Shown: positions 6,812-14,238 of the stretch, one piece after another
Position numbering within the stretch: the first letter of the stretch is position 1
Layout: each line of letters starts with the position of its first letter
Assembly: GCA_051953655.1 (NCBI GenBank)
Contig: JBQCIO010000272.1
Location: 1-19,082, forward strand
DNA from: JBQCHF01 sp051953655
GTDB lineage: Bacteria; Actinomycetota; Actinomycetes; Motilibacterales; Motilibacteraceae
Length of the DNA stretch: 19,082 nt
Direction: 5' to 3'
The notes under the pieces: generated by a model
What the model saw: the letters and a program-made list of their open reading frames with translations, nothing else
What the model was told of the DNA's origin: nothing
Database searches by the model: none
Translations under genes and position numbers: made by a program

Positions 6812-8220
6812 GCGGCCGGCCGGGTGCCGGGCCGCCCCCGGAGGGGTCCGCGGCGCGGGTCCTCGGTGAGCTCGCCGCCGGTGTCGACGTGACGACCGCT
6901 CCGGAGCCGGTCCGCGAACGCCTGCTCGCCCTGGTGGCCGACGTGCTGGCGACGGCGGTCGCCGCCGCCGACCGTGCCGACGTCAGCGCTGCGCGGGCCG
7001 GGCTGCTGCGCGGGAGCGGGGGAGGGGCCTGCACCGTCCTGGGAGAGCCGGTGACCGCGCCGCCGGCTCTGGCCGCCGCCGTGAACGGGCTGCCGGTGGC
7101 CGCCGAGCAGCTGCAGGACGGCCATCGCGTCGCGCGAGGCCACCCGGGCGCCCACCTGCTCCCATCGGTGCTCGCCGTGGCCGAGAGCGCCGGTGCGAGC
7201 GGGACGCAGTTCCTGTCCGCCGTGCTCGCCGGCTACGAGATCGGCGCCCGGATCGGCACGGCCATGGGCGGCACACCGCCCGGTGTGCACGACATCGCCA
7301 CGTGGGGGACCCTCGCGGCCGCGGCCGGAACCGCCCACCTGCTCTCGCACGGGGACCCGGAGGTCGTCGCCGCCGCCCTCGACCTCGCGGCGACGACCCC
7401 GGTCCTTCCCGACGCCCGCACCGTGTTCGACGGCGCCACCGGGCAGCACCTGTTCCTGGCCGTCGGCGCTCAGCTCGCCGTGACGCATGGACAGGCGGCG
7501 GCCGCGGGGCTCAGGTCCCTGCCCGGCACCCTCGAGCGGCACTGGGGGCGATGGGCCGGGGCGGCCTTCGACCCCGGGGCGCTCGTGGCGTCCGTGCAGG
7601 CGCCGGGGTCGCTTCGCTGGACCCTGCTGGAGGGCTACCTCAAGCGCCATCCGACCTGCGCCCACCTGCACGGGTGCAACGACGCGGTCGAGGACCTGGT
7701 GGGCCGCACCGGCCGGCTCGAGCCCGCGGAGATCGCTGACGTCGTCGTGCGGACCTACGCAGCGGCGGCGACGTTCGACGACCCGCGCCCGGGCAACGAG
7801 CTGGCTGCCCGCTTCAGCATCCCGTGGACCGTGGCGGCCGGACTGGCGCTCGGCGGCCTGGGGCAGGAAGCCTTCTCCTCTCGGAGTCTCGGCGAGCCCG
7901 CGCTGCTCGCGCTGGCCGCTCGGGTGCGGGTCGAGGCCGATCCCCGGCTGGAGCCGGGCTACCCGTCCGGCCGTCCCGCGGAGGTCGTGGTCCGTCTGCG
8001 TGACGGCTCCCTGCTGGAGGCCGCCTGCGACCGGCCGCGCGGGGACGGCGACCTGGCGCTCGCCGACGAGGCGGTGCGGGAGAAGCCGCGGCGGCTGCTC
8101 GACCTGGCCGTCGGGCGCGGCGACGCCGTGGACGGCGTCCTACGCGCCGTCGGAGGACTCGGGCAGGGCGACCTCGGCTCGCTCACCTCCGCCCTCCGCG
8201 ACGTGTGGGCTGAGCGTTGA
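6808..8220 (+). CDS. MmgE/PrpD family protein 3 (degenerate active site)
   Basis: A 470-residue MmgE/PrpD superfamily member starting at GTG 6808, which overlaps the TGA of protein 2 (GTGA). Family features are QDGHRVARGHPGAHLLPS (H112), AVLAGYEIGARIGTA, HDIATWGTLAAAAGTAHLL (161-179) and LEGYLKRHPTCAHLHGCNDA (K279). By eye, the His of the GHWGA block in protein 2 is replaced (ATWGT, T165), and the Lys/Arg of the VKRMHCGWAA/FVRNLWAA block is replaced by Gln/His (GQHLFLAVGA, 213-222). It has therefore lost two conserved positions, while the second lysine is kept. It may be a non-catalytic partner of protein 2 or may have a different chemistry. The frame is open back to 6091, but that part is antiregister to protein 2. 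It converges on the IclR gene with a 26-base gap. Confidence 0.82.
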   Translation: MSGRPGAGPPPEGSAARVLGELAAGVDVTTAPEPVRERLLALVADVLATAVAAADRADVSAARAGLLRGSGGGACTVLGEPVTAPPALAAAVNGLPVAAEQLQDGHRVARGHPGAHLLPSVLAVAESAGASGTQFLSAVLAGYEIGARIGTAMGGTPPGVHDIATWGTLAAAAGTAHLLSHGDPEVVAAALDLAATTPVLPDARTVFDGATGQHLFLAVGAQLAVTHGQAAAAGLRSLPGTLERHWGRWAGAAFDPGALVASVQAPGSLRWTLLEGYLKRHPTCAHLHGCNDAVEDLVGRTGRLEPAEIADVVVRTYAAAATFDDPRPGNELAARFSIPWTVAAGLALGGLGQEAFSSRSLGEPALLALAARVRVEADPRLEPGYPSGRPAEVVVRLRDGSLLEAACDRPRGDGDLALADEAVREKPRRLLDLAVGRGDAVDGVLRAVGGLGQGDLGSLTSALRDVWAER

Positions 8221-8223
8221 GGA

Positions 8224-8243
8224 CCGGCAGGGCGACCGGCCGG
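8224..8243. terminator. Weak stem between convergent genes
   Basis: CCGGC (8224-8228) can pair with GCCGG (8239-8243) across a 10-base loop, in the 26-base gap between the stops of MmgE/PrpD 3 and the IclR gene. With only five pairs and no T-run, it is a marginal candidate for a shared terminator. Confidence 0.2.
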
Positions 8244-8246
8244 GTG

Positions 8247-9248
8247 TCAGTCGCCCGCGCCCGCCCAACCCATGCCGCGGGAGATCCGCTCCGCCGTCGC
8301 CTGGACCAGCGGCACGTAGCGGGCGACCGCGGCGGCGTCGAACCGGGTGATGGGCCCGCACACGCTGATCGACCCCACCACGTCGCCGTCCATGCCGAAC
8401 ACCGGGGCGGCCACCGACCCCGCCCCGTGCTGACGCTCGCCGCGCGAGGTGGCGTAGCCGCTCGTGCGGGTGGCGGTGAGCTGGCGGCGCAGGTCCGCAG
8501 GGTCGTCGAGGGTCTCCGGCGTCAGCCGCTCGAGTCCCTGGGCGAGCACCTGCTCGAGCACCTCCTCCGGAAGGAAGGCCAGGATGGCCCGGCTCGACGC
8601 GCCGGCGTAGAGCGGGTGGGGGCGCCCCAGCCCCACCGTCATCTTGATCTCCTGCGGGCTCTCGTACTGGTCCAGGTAGAGCCGCGAGCCGCGGACCAGT
8701 GCGGAGAGGGTGGTGGTCTCCCGGGTCGCATCGCGCAGCTCCCGCAGCGGCTGCCGGGCGACCCGTCGCAGGTCGAAGTCCCGCATCGCCCGCGCTCCCA
8801 GGGCCACCGCGCCCGGACCGAGCTGATACCCGCGGGTCTCGGCGTCCACGCGCACCAGCGCCCGCGACGCCAGCGACTGCAGGATGCGGTGCACGACCGC
8901 CTTGCTCAGGTGCAGCTCGCGAGCGATCTCGCTGACCCCGAGGGCCGAGGGCCCGGTGGCGAACATCAGCAGCACGTCGGCCACCCGGGCCGCCGCCTCG
9001 GTGCCCGCCGCGTCCCCGTTCGCGGCCGCCGACGCCGAGCCGCCGCGGCGCTCGCCGCTCGTCCGCACCGACGTGGCCGACGTCCCCGAGGTCGCCGACG
9101 TGACCGCCGTGGCCGCCCGCGCCCGGCGTGCGCCTCCTGCGCCTCCCGCGCCTCGAGCGCCACCTGCTGCGCCCGTCGGCCCCGTGCTCCTCGTGCCCTC
9201 GGTCCGGCCGGTGCTGCGCCGGCCGCCCCCCTCGCCATCCCCGGCCAC
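8247..9248 (-). CDS. IclR-family transcriptional regulator with long N-terminal extension
   Basis: A 333-residue IclR-type regulator. A winged helix-turn-helix begins near residue 85 (AARVADVLLMF) with the recognition region GVSEIARELHLSKAVVHRILQSLASRALV (about 104-132), followed by GYQLGPGAVALG and an effector-binding domain from about 155 to the end with HPLYAGASSRAILAFLP, GYATSRGERQHGAGSVAAPVFG and GSISVCGP. Typical members are 250-270 residues; the first 80 here are Gly/Ala/Arg/Ser/Thr-rich low-complexity sequence. GTG 9248 is the first possible start after an in-frame TGA at 9255-9257, and I see no later ATG or GTG before the HTH. It sits between the two catabolic blocks and is the obvious controller of both; effector probably a pathway compound. 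An operator-like repeat overlaps its leader, suggesting autoregulation. Confidence 0.92.
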   Translation of the reverse strand: MAGDGEGGGRRSTGRTEGTRSTGPTGAAGGARGAGGAGGARRARAATAVTSATSGTSATSVRTSGERRGGSASAAANGDAAGTEAAARVADVLLMFATGPSALGVSEIARELHLSKAVVHRILQSLASRALVRVDAETRGYQLGPGAVALGARAMRDFDLRRVARQPLRELRDATRETTTLSALVRGSRLYLDQYESPQEIKMTVGLGRPHPLYAGASSRAILAFLPEEVLEQVLAQGLERLTPETLDDPADLRRQLTATRTSGYATSRGERQHGAGSVAAPVFGMDGDVVGSISVCGPITRFDAAAVARYVPLVQATAERISRGMGWAGAGD

Positions 9249-9258
9249 CCCGACTCAC

Positions 9259-9277
9259 CGTTCCTCTCAGCGGAATG
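9259..9277. promoter_or_regulatory. Putative IclR operator, site 3 (iclR leader)
   Basis: CGTTCC-TCTCAGC-GGAATG, one mismatch from the perfect repeat. It starts 11 bases upstream of the IclR gene's GTG and overlaps its purine-rich AGAGGAA ribosome binding region, as expected for autorepression. Confidence 0.6.
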
Positions 9278-9292
9278 CCTCTGCAAGTCGCC

Positions 9293-9321
9293 AGGATGCT
9301 CACGGTTCGCGGCCTCGTCAA
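9293..9321 (-). promoter_or_regulatory. Possible promoter of the IclR gene
   Basis: On the minus strand a good -35 (TTGACG, 9321-9316) is followed after 17 bases by CATCCT (9298-9293), a poor -10. The position is plausible, with a start near 9286 and a leader of about 38 bases holding operator site 3, but the -10 is weak. Confidence 0.3.
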
Positions 9322-9357
9322 CACATCACCTCGCGGTAACAGATTGCGCGGGACCCG

Positions 9358-9386
9358 TTGACCGTGCGAGTCCGAGGTGTTAGACA
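9358..9386 (+). promoter_or_regulatory. Predicted promoter of the transporter operon
   Basis: TTGACC (9358-9363), 17 bases, then TAGACA (9381-9386). The transcript would start near 9393, giving a 77-base leader to the ATG at 9470, with operator site 4 at about +12 to +30. It is divergent from the IclR gene promoter. Confidence 0.55.
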
Positions 9387-9403
9387 ACCGACCCAGCACA
9401 CTG

Positions 9404-9422
9404 CGTTCCGGTTGATGGAACG
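9404..9422. promoter_or_regulatory. Putative IclR operator, site 4 (transporter operon leader)
   Basis: CGTTCC-GGTTGAT-GGAACG, a perfect 6-7-6 inverted repeat identical in arms and spacing to site 2. It lies just downstream of the predicted transporter promoter, a roadblock or repression position. Sites 2 and 4 also share a CATCCCT flank on the same side. Confidence 0.7.
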
Positions 9423-9430
9423 CATCCCTG

Positions 9431-9440
9431 GTCCCGGGAC
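9431..9440. promoter_or_regulatory. 10-bp palindrome in the transporter leader
   Basis: GTCCCGGGAC is a perfect palindrome between operator site 4 and the ribosome binding site. It shares the outer GTC...GAC with the palindrome at 5270, so both could be weak sites for another regulator. In this GC-rich DNA it may be chance. Confidence 0.2.
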
Positions 9441-9469
9441 GGCGGTCTCGGTTGGCGAAAGGTGGCGGG

Positions 9470-10753
9470 ATGAGCGCCAAGAGAATGTCCCTGGCCGCGG
9501 TCGCCGCGCTCGCCCTGGCTCTGGCCGGGTGCGGCGGCGGGTCGAGCTCGACGAACAGCTCCTCGAACGGGTCTCCCAGCGCGGGCGCCAGCTCCGGCGG
9601 CTCGGGCTCCGGCAAGACGATCACGATCGGGTCGATCCACCCGCTCACGGGCGCGCTCGCCGGAGCCGGGTCGCTCATGGACGACGCGGCCAAGATGGCC
9701 GTCGACGACATCAACGCGGCCGGCGGCATCAAGTCCATGAACGGGGCGATGCTCAAGCTCGAGTCCGGCGACAGCCAGGGCAAGGCCGAGGTCGGGCAGA
9801 GCGAGGCGCAGCGGCTGATCCAGGCCGGAGCGGTGGCCCTGGTCGGCACCTACCAGAGCGACGTGACCAAGAACGTCGCGACGGTCGCCGAGCGGTCGCA
9901 GGTGCCGCTCGTCATCGACGTCGCGGTCGACGACTCCATCCTGGCCCAGGGCTACAAGTACAGCTTCCGCATCCAGCCCGACGCCACCGGCATGGGCACC
10001 TCCGGCGCCGACGACCTGGCTGAGATGAGCGCCCAGGGCGGCTCGCCGATCAAGACGGTGTCCTACATCCACATCCAGGGTGCGTTCGGCGACAGCGTCT
10101 TCAAGGCCTTCCAGAAGCAGGCCTCGGCCAAGGGCATCACGGTGGCCAAGGAGGTGACCTACTCGGGAGCGAACTTCAACGACGCCTCCACCCAGGTCAG
10201 CGAGGCTGCCTCGGCCAAGCCCGACGCCATCGTCGTGACCGGCTACTACCCGGACAGCCTCCTCATCGCCAAGTCGATCGCCGCGCTCAAGCCGGCGGTC
10301 AAGGCGGTCTACGGCATCGCCAACGGCGGCTTCGACGACGACCAGTTCCCGAGCGACGCCGGTGCCGCCGGCCAGGGGATCCTGAGCGCCAACTACCACT
10401 ACGCGGCCACCAGTGACCGGGTGAAGGACATCCGGCAGCGCTTCCAGGCGAAGTACGGCCACCCGATGGAGACCGCCGCGGTGCTCTCCTACGAAGCCGT
10501 CGAGGTGATCGCCAAGGCGCTCGAGCAGTCCAAGGACAGCGACCCGAAGAAGCTGCGCGACGCCATCTCCGGGATCAGCGTCGACGACCCGCTGCTCGCC
10601 TTCGACGGGCCGATCACGTTCGACGAGAAGGGGCAGAACAAGAACGCCACCGTCATCGTGATGCAGATCCAGAGCGGCAAGGTCGAGCAGGTCTTCCCGG
10701 ACAAGTTCGCCACGACCAAGCTCATCTACCCGGCCGCCCCGGGCCAGTCCTGA
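9470..10753 (+). CDS. HAAT ABC transporter substrate-binding lipoprotein
   Basis: A 427-residue extracytoplasmic binding protein of the branched-chain-amino-acid type (Leu/Ile/Val-binding fold, periplasmic-binding-protein type 1). Residues 1-21 are a lipoprotein signal with positive start, Ala/Leu core and lipobox LAGC, followed by a Gly/Ser/Asn linker (22-50). The mature fold begins with TITIGSIHPLTGALAGAG and contains AAKMAVDDINAAGGI and the SVDDPLLAFDGPITFDEKGQNKNATVIVMQIQ C-terminal region typical of the family. I choose ATG 9470, preceded by AAAGGTGG; the TTG at 9452 is possible but lies upstream of that site. First gene of the nine-gene rightward operon. The family also binds amides, aromatic acids and other carboxylates, so a branched-chain amino acid need not be the ligand; context suggests the pathway substrate. 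Confidence 0.92.
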   Translation: MSAKRMSLAAVAALALALAGCGGGSSSTNSSSNGSPSAGASSGGSGSGKTITIGSIHPLTGALAGAGSLMDDAAKMAVDDINAAGGIKSMNGAMLKLESGDSQGKAEVGQSEAQRLIQAGAVALVGTYQSDVTKNVATVAERSQVPLVIDVAVDDSILAQGYKYSFRIQPDATGMGTSGADDLAEMSAQGGSPIKTVSYIHIQGAFGDSVFKAFQKQASAKGITVAKEVTYSGANFNDASTQVSEAASAKPDAIVVTGYYPDSLLIAKSIAALKPAVKAVYGIANGGFDDDQFPSDAGAAGQGILSANYHYAATSDRVKDIRQRFQAKYGHPMETAAVLSYEAVEVIAKALEQSKDSDPKKLRDAISGISVDDPLLAFDGPITFDEKGQNKNATVIVMQIQSGKVEQVFPDKFATTKLIYPAAPGQS

Positions 10754-10802
10754 CCGTCCGCCCTCTCGCGGGCACTCCATCTCGAAGGCGGAGACCAGAA
10801 CC

Positions 10803-11810
10803 ATGACCGACAGGGCGGTGGGCAGCCGGAGCGCTGCGGCGCGTCGTGGACGCGCGGCGAACAGGTCGCTCCTGCTGCTCACCGCCGCTCTCGTCGTCGC
10901 GGTCCTGGTCCTGCTGGCCCTCGTCTACGCGGTCGGCGGGAAGGACTCTGGCCTGGTGACCCAGGCGGTGGTCACGGGCGTCCTGCTCGGCGGGGTCTAC
11001 GCCCTGGTCTCGGTCGGGCTCACGCTCATCTTCGGGGTGCTGGGCATCGTCAACTTCGCCCAGGGGACCCTGCTCACCTTGGCCATGTACGTCGTCTACT
11101 TCATGGTCACCTCGCTGGGCATCGACGTCTACGTCGCGACCCTGGTGGCCGTCCCGCTGCTCTTCCTGGTCGGCTACGTCATCCAGGTCACCATGCTCAA
11201 CCGGCTGATGGGCAGCAACGAGACCGAGGGCCAGCTGCTGGTCACGCTGGGCCTCTCGCTGCTCATCGCCAACCTGCTCCTGCTCGCCTTCGGGGGCCAG
11301 CCCAAGTCGGTGCCATCCCCGTTCGAGGGCAACCTCCACATCTTCGGGGCGGTGGCGCCGGTTCCACGCGTCATCGCCTTCGTCGGTGCTCTCCTGGTGG
11401 CGCTGATCCTGAGCCTGGTCCTGCAGCGCACCAAGCTGGGCCTGGCCATCCGGTCGGTGGCGGCCAACGCGCAGGGCGCCGCCCTGGTAGGCGTGAACGT
11501 CCGGTCGGTGTTCGCGCTCACCTTCGGCTTGGGCACCGCCTGCGTCGGCGCGGCAGGCGGGCTCGTCGTGCCCTTCCTCAGCCTGACCCCCACTGTGGGG
11601 GAGGAGTTCACCATTCTCGCCTTCGTCATCGTGGTCCTCGGCGGCCTGGGAAGCGTGTCCGGCGCCGTGCTCGGCGGCCTGACCGTGGGCCTGGTGCAGA
11701 CCGTCGGCGGCCTGTACCTCCCGGGGACCGGGGCGCTGCTCCTGGTGTTCCTCGTGTTCGTGCTCGTGCTCTTCCTCCGACCGCAAGGTCTGTTCGGGAG
11801 CGCGCAGTGA
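10803..11810 (+). CDS. livH: HAAT ABC transporter permease (LivH type)
   Basis: A 335-residue integral membrane permease. After a basic cytosolic N-terminus (1-20) there is one hydrophobic helix (about 21-46), then the LivH core starting VTGVLLGGVYALVSVGLTLIFGVLGIVNFAQGTLLTLAMY, whose N-F-A-Q-G segment is characteristic of LivH. The cytoplasmic coupling loop is visible as TKLGLAIRSVAANAQGAALVGVNV, and the GLGSVSGAVLGGLTVGLVQT motif is near the end. ATG 10803 follows a ribosome binding site AAGGCGGAG. The 49-base gap to the binding protein is the longest in the operon. The stop overlaps the LivM start (GTGA). Symbol follows family convention; substrate not established. Confidence 0.92.
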   Translation: MTDRAVGSRSAAARRGRAANRSLLLLTAALVVAVLVLLALVYAVGGKDSGLVTQAVVTGVLLGGVYALVSVGLTLIFGVLGIVNFAQGTLLTLAMYVVYFMVTSLGIDVYVATLVAVPLLFLVGYVIQVTMLNRLMGSNETEGQLLVTLGLSLLIANLLLLAFGGQPKSVPSPFEGNLHIFGAVAPVPRVIAFVGALLVALILSLVLQRTKLGLAIRSVAANAQGAALVGVNVRSVFALTFGLGTACVGAAGGLVVPFLSLTPTVGEEFTILAFVIVVLGGLGSVSGAVLGGLTVGLVQTVGGLYLPGTGALLLVFLVFVLVLFLRPQGLFGSAQ

Positions 11811-12811
11811 TCTCGACGCTCCGCGCCGGCGCCACCCGGCAGTTCCTGGTCCTGGTGGTCGGGACCCTCCTCCTGGCCCTGCTGCCGCTCGGCCTGCCGT
11901 CGTCGCTGCAGGCCGTGGCCGTCCGCACCCTTATCTTCGCGATCATCGCGGTCGCCTGGAACATCATGAGCGGCTACGGCGGCATGTTCAGCTTCGGCCA
12001 CGCGGCGTTCTTCGGCCTCGGCGCCTACACCGACGCCTACCTGCTGGTCGAGCACGGGGTCTCCCCGTGGATCTCCATGGTCGTCGGTGCGCTCATCGCT
12101 GCCGCGTTCGGTGTGCTGACCGCGTTCCTCTCGCTGCGCTACAAGCTCGCCGGGGCCTACTTCGCCCTGGCCACCTTCGCCTTCGCCGAGATGCTGCGGC
12201 TGCTGGTCTCCCACGTGGGTTTCCTGCGCAAGACCGAGGGCTTCAACATCCCGATCCTCCCTGAGCCCTCGTGGGCCAAGCTCCAGTTCGCGCAGGACAG
12301 CAACCTCTACTTCTGGATCCCGCTCGGGCTGCTGGCCCTCGCCCTGGCGGTCAACATCGGCCTGGTGCACTCCCGCAGCGGACAGTTCGTCATGGCCACC
12401 CGCGACGACGACACCGCGGCCGAGTCGCTGGGTATCGCGGTGATGCGCTACCGCCTGCTCGCGGTCGCGATCAGTGCCGGGATCACGGCGGTGGCCGGCG
12501 TCTTCTACACCCAGTACTACCTCTTCGTCAGTCCCGACAACGCCTTCGGCTCCGCGGTGTCGGTCGAGGCCATCGTGCCGGCCGTCATCGGAGGCATCGG
12601 GACGATCTGGGGCCCGGTCATCGGCGCCGCCGTCGTCGGGCCCCTCTCCGAGGTCACCGCGCGGGTGCTGCGCAACCCGCCGGCCGCGCTGTCCTTCCTC
12701 GAGGGCAAGAACGGTCTGGACGTGGCCACCTACGCCGTCCTGCTCATCGTGATCGTCCTCTTCCTCCCTCGCGGGGTCTACGGCAGCGTGAAGGCGAGGC
12801 TGCGGGCGTGA
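11807..12811 (+). CDS. livM: HAAT ABC transporter permease (LivM type)
   Basis: A 334-residue membrane permease, partner of LivH. Characteristic sequences are AVAWNIMSGYGGMFSFGHAAFFGLGAYTDAYL (about 46-77), FLSLRYKLAGAYFALATFAFAEMLRLL, and the coupling loop SRSGQFVMATRDDDTAAESLGIAVMRYRLLAVAISAGITAVAGVFY. GGIGTIWGPVIGAAVVGPLSE and a C-terminal FLPRGVYGSVKARLRA end it as usual. GTG start at 11807 overlaps the LivH stop, and its own TGA overlaps the LivG GTG, so permeases and ATPase are translationally coupled. Symbol by family; substrate unknown. Confidence 0.92.
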   Translation: MISTLRAGATRQFLVLVVGTLLLALLPLGLPSSLQAVAVRTLIFAIIAVAWNIMSGYGGMFSFGHAAFFGLGAYTDAYLLVEHGVSPWISMVVGALIAAAFGVLTAFLSLRYKLAGAYFALATFAFAEMLRLLVSHVGFLRKTEGFNIPILPEPSWAKLQFAQDSNLYFWIPLGLLALALAVNIGLVHSRSGQFVMATRDDDTAAESLGIAVMRYRLLAVAISAGITAVAGVFYTQYYLFVSPDNAFGSAVSVEAIVPAVIGGIGTIWGPVIGAAVVGPLSEVTARVLRNPPAALSFLEGKNGLDVATYAVLLIVIVLFLPRGVYGSVKARLRA

Positions 12812-13542
12812 CAGCCATCCTCGAGATCTCGGGGCTCTCCAAGTCCTTCGCAGGGCTGCGCGCCCTGCGCGACGTCGACCTCTCGGTCGAGGCGGACGAG
12901 TTCCTCGGCATTATCGGCCCGAACGGGGCCGGGAAGACCACGCTGTTCTCGGTGATCGCCGGCCAGATCCCCCCCACCAGCGGGCGGGTGGTCTTCGACG
13001 GCCAGGACATCACCGGCTGGCCGGCGTGGAAGGTGGCGCGCGCCGGACTGGTCCGCACCTTCCAGCTGATGCGGCCCTTCGAGAGCATGACGGTGCTCGA
13101 CAACGTCGCGATCTCCGCGCACGCGCACCACCGCTCGAGGGGGGCCGCCCGCGACGCCGCCGCCGAGGTGATCGACCGGGTGGGGCTGAACGACTACCGG
13201 GACCGGCCTTCCGGGGTGCTCCCGACCGCCGGGCTCAAGCGGCTGGAGATGGCGAGGGCCCTCGCGCTCCGCCCCCGGGTGCTGCTGCTGGACGAGGTGC
13301 TCGCCGGCCTGGTCCCCACCGAGCGGATCCCGCTGATCGAACTGCTGCGCAGCCTGCGTCAGGAGGGGGTCACGGTGCTGTTCATCGAGCACATCATGGC
13401 CGCCGTCATGGCCCTGTCGGACCGCGTCCTGGTCCTCCACGAGGGTCACCCGCTGGCCGAGGGGACGCCGGACGCGGTCACCGCCGACCCTCGGGTCGTG
13501 GAGGCCTACCTCGGGGAGGAGTTCCTCATTGCTGAGGCTTGA
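12808..13542 (+). CDS. livG: HAAT ABC transporter ATPase (LivG type)
   Basis: A 244-residue ABC ATPase on the cytosolic face of the importer. Walker A is GPNGAGKTT (about 37-45), Walker B LLLDEV with catalytic Glu, and the switch His is in FIEHIM. LivG-specific features are the insert ITGWPAWKVARAGLVRTFQLMRPFESMTVLDNV and the ending DPRVVEAYLGEEF. The ABC signature is not LSGGQ but LPTAGLKRLEMARAL; similar non-classical signatures (LTLA.RKRLEVARAL) are, as I recall, common in one LivG subgroup, so the protein is probably active. GTG start at 12808 overlaps LivM (GTGA). The longer frame from 12271 is out of register with LivM and is not coding. Confidence 0.9.
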   Translation: MTAILEISGLSKSFAGLRALRDVDLSVEADEFLGIIGPNGAGKTTLFSVIAGQIPPTSGRVVFDGQDITGWPAWKVARAGLVRTFQLMRPFESMTVLDNVAISAHAHHRSRGAARDAAAEVIDRVGLNDYRDRPSGVLPTAGLKRLEMARALALRPRVLLLDEVLAGLVPTERIPLIELLRSLRQEGVTVLFIEHIMAAVMALSDRVLVLHEGHPLAEGTPDAVTADPRVVEAYLGEEFLIAEA

Positions 13543-14230
13543 GAAGGTCGTCGCCGGATACCGCCGTCTGCAGATCCTGCACGGGATCGACCTCGAGGTG
13601 GACGAGGGCGAGATCGTGGCCCTCATCGGCGCCAACGGGGCCGGCAAGACAACCACCCTGCGGGCGGTGTCCGGCCTCATCGAGGTGAGCGGTGGCAGCA
13701 TCACCTTCGACGGTCAGCGCATCGACGGCTCCCGTCCAGACCGCATCGTGCGGCGCGGCCTCGTGCACGTCCCGCAGGACCGCGGCCTCTTCGGCCGGTT
13801 GAGCGTGCTGGAGAACCTGACGATGGGTGCCTACACGCGGGACCGCGGCGAGATCGACGCGAGCCTGGAGCAGGTGTTCGAGCTGTTCCCGATCCTCGAC
13901 GAGCGGCGCGGCCAGCGGGCCGACACGATGTCCGGTGGCCAGCAGCAGATGCTCGCCATCGGACGCGCGCTGATGGCCAAGCCCCGCCTGCTCACCCTCG
14001 ACGAGCCGTCGATCGGCCTGGCCCCCAACCTGGTCACCCAGGTGCTCGAGGCGGTCACCCGCGTGCGGGACACCGGCGTGACGGTGCTCATCGTCGAGCA
14101 GAACGCCGCCCACACACTGCGCATCTCGGATCGCGCGTACGTCCTGGAGAGCGGAGCGATCGCTGTGCAGGGCAAGGGGAAGGACCTGGTGGACGACCAG
14201 CGGGTCCGCACCGCCTACCTAGGGATGTAG
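13529..14230 (+). CDS. livF: HAAT ABC transporter ATPase (LivF type)
   Basis: A 233-residue ABC ATPase paired with LivG. Walker A GANGAGKTT (about 37-45), Q-loop in HVPQDRGLFGRLSVLENL, a full signature MSGGQQQMLAIGRALM, Walker B LLTLDEPSIGLAPNL and switch His region VEQNAAHTLRISDRAYVLESG, all LivF hallmarks. The start is TTG 13529, inside the last 14 bases of LivG, with GGGGAGGAG about 7 bases upstream; the protein then begins LRLEKVVAGYRRLQILHGIDL, as LivF should. The classical signature here complements the unusual one in LivG. TAG stop, then the racemase after 8 bases. Confidence 0.92.
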   Translation: MLRLEKVVAGYRRLQILHGIDLEVDEGEIVALIGANGAGKTTTLRAVSGLIEVSGGSITFDGQRIDGSRPDRIVRRGLVHVPQDRGLFGRLSVLENLTMGAYTRDRGEIDASLEQVFELFPILDERRGQRADTMSGGQQQMLAIGRALMAKPRLLTLDEPSIGLAPNLVTQVLEAVTRVRDTGVTVLIVEQNAAHTLRISDRAYVLESGAIAVQGKGKDLVDDQRVRTAYLGM

Positions 14231-14238
14231 GAGGAGAC

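Noticed and set aside
10754..10802. Possible small stem in the gap between the binding protein and LivH
   Set aside because: Only four pairs (CCGC/GCGG near 10758-10771); too weak to call a processing or terminator hairpin, although such stems do occur after binding-protein genes.
9380..10882. 500-codon minus-strand frame opposite the binding protein
   Set aside because: The + strand protein has a lipoprotein signal and full binding-protein fold; the antisense product is compositionally biased and would span the transporter promoter and leader.
12271..12807. N-terminal extension of LivG suggested by the longer open frame
   Set aside because: Overlaps LivM out of frame; translation there is Arg/Gly/Pro-rich, and LivG homology starts right after GTG 12808.
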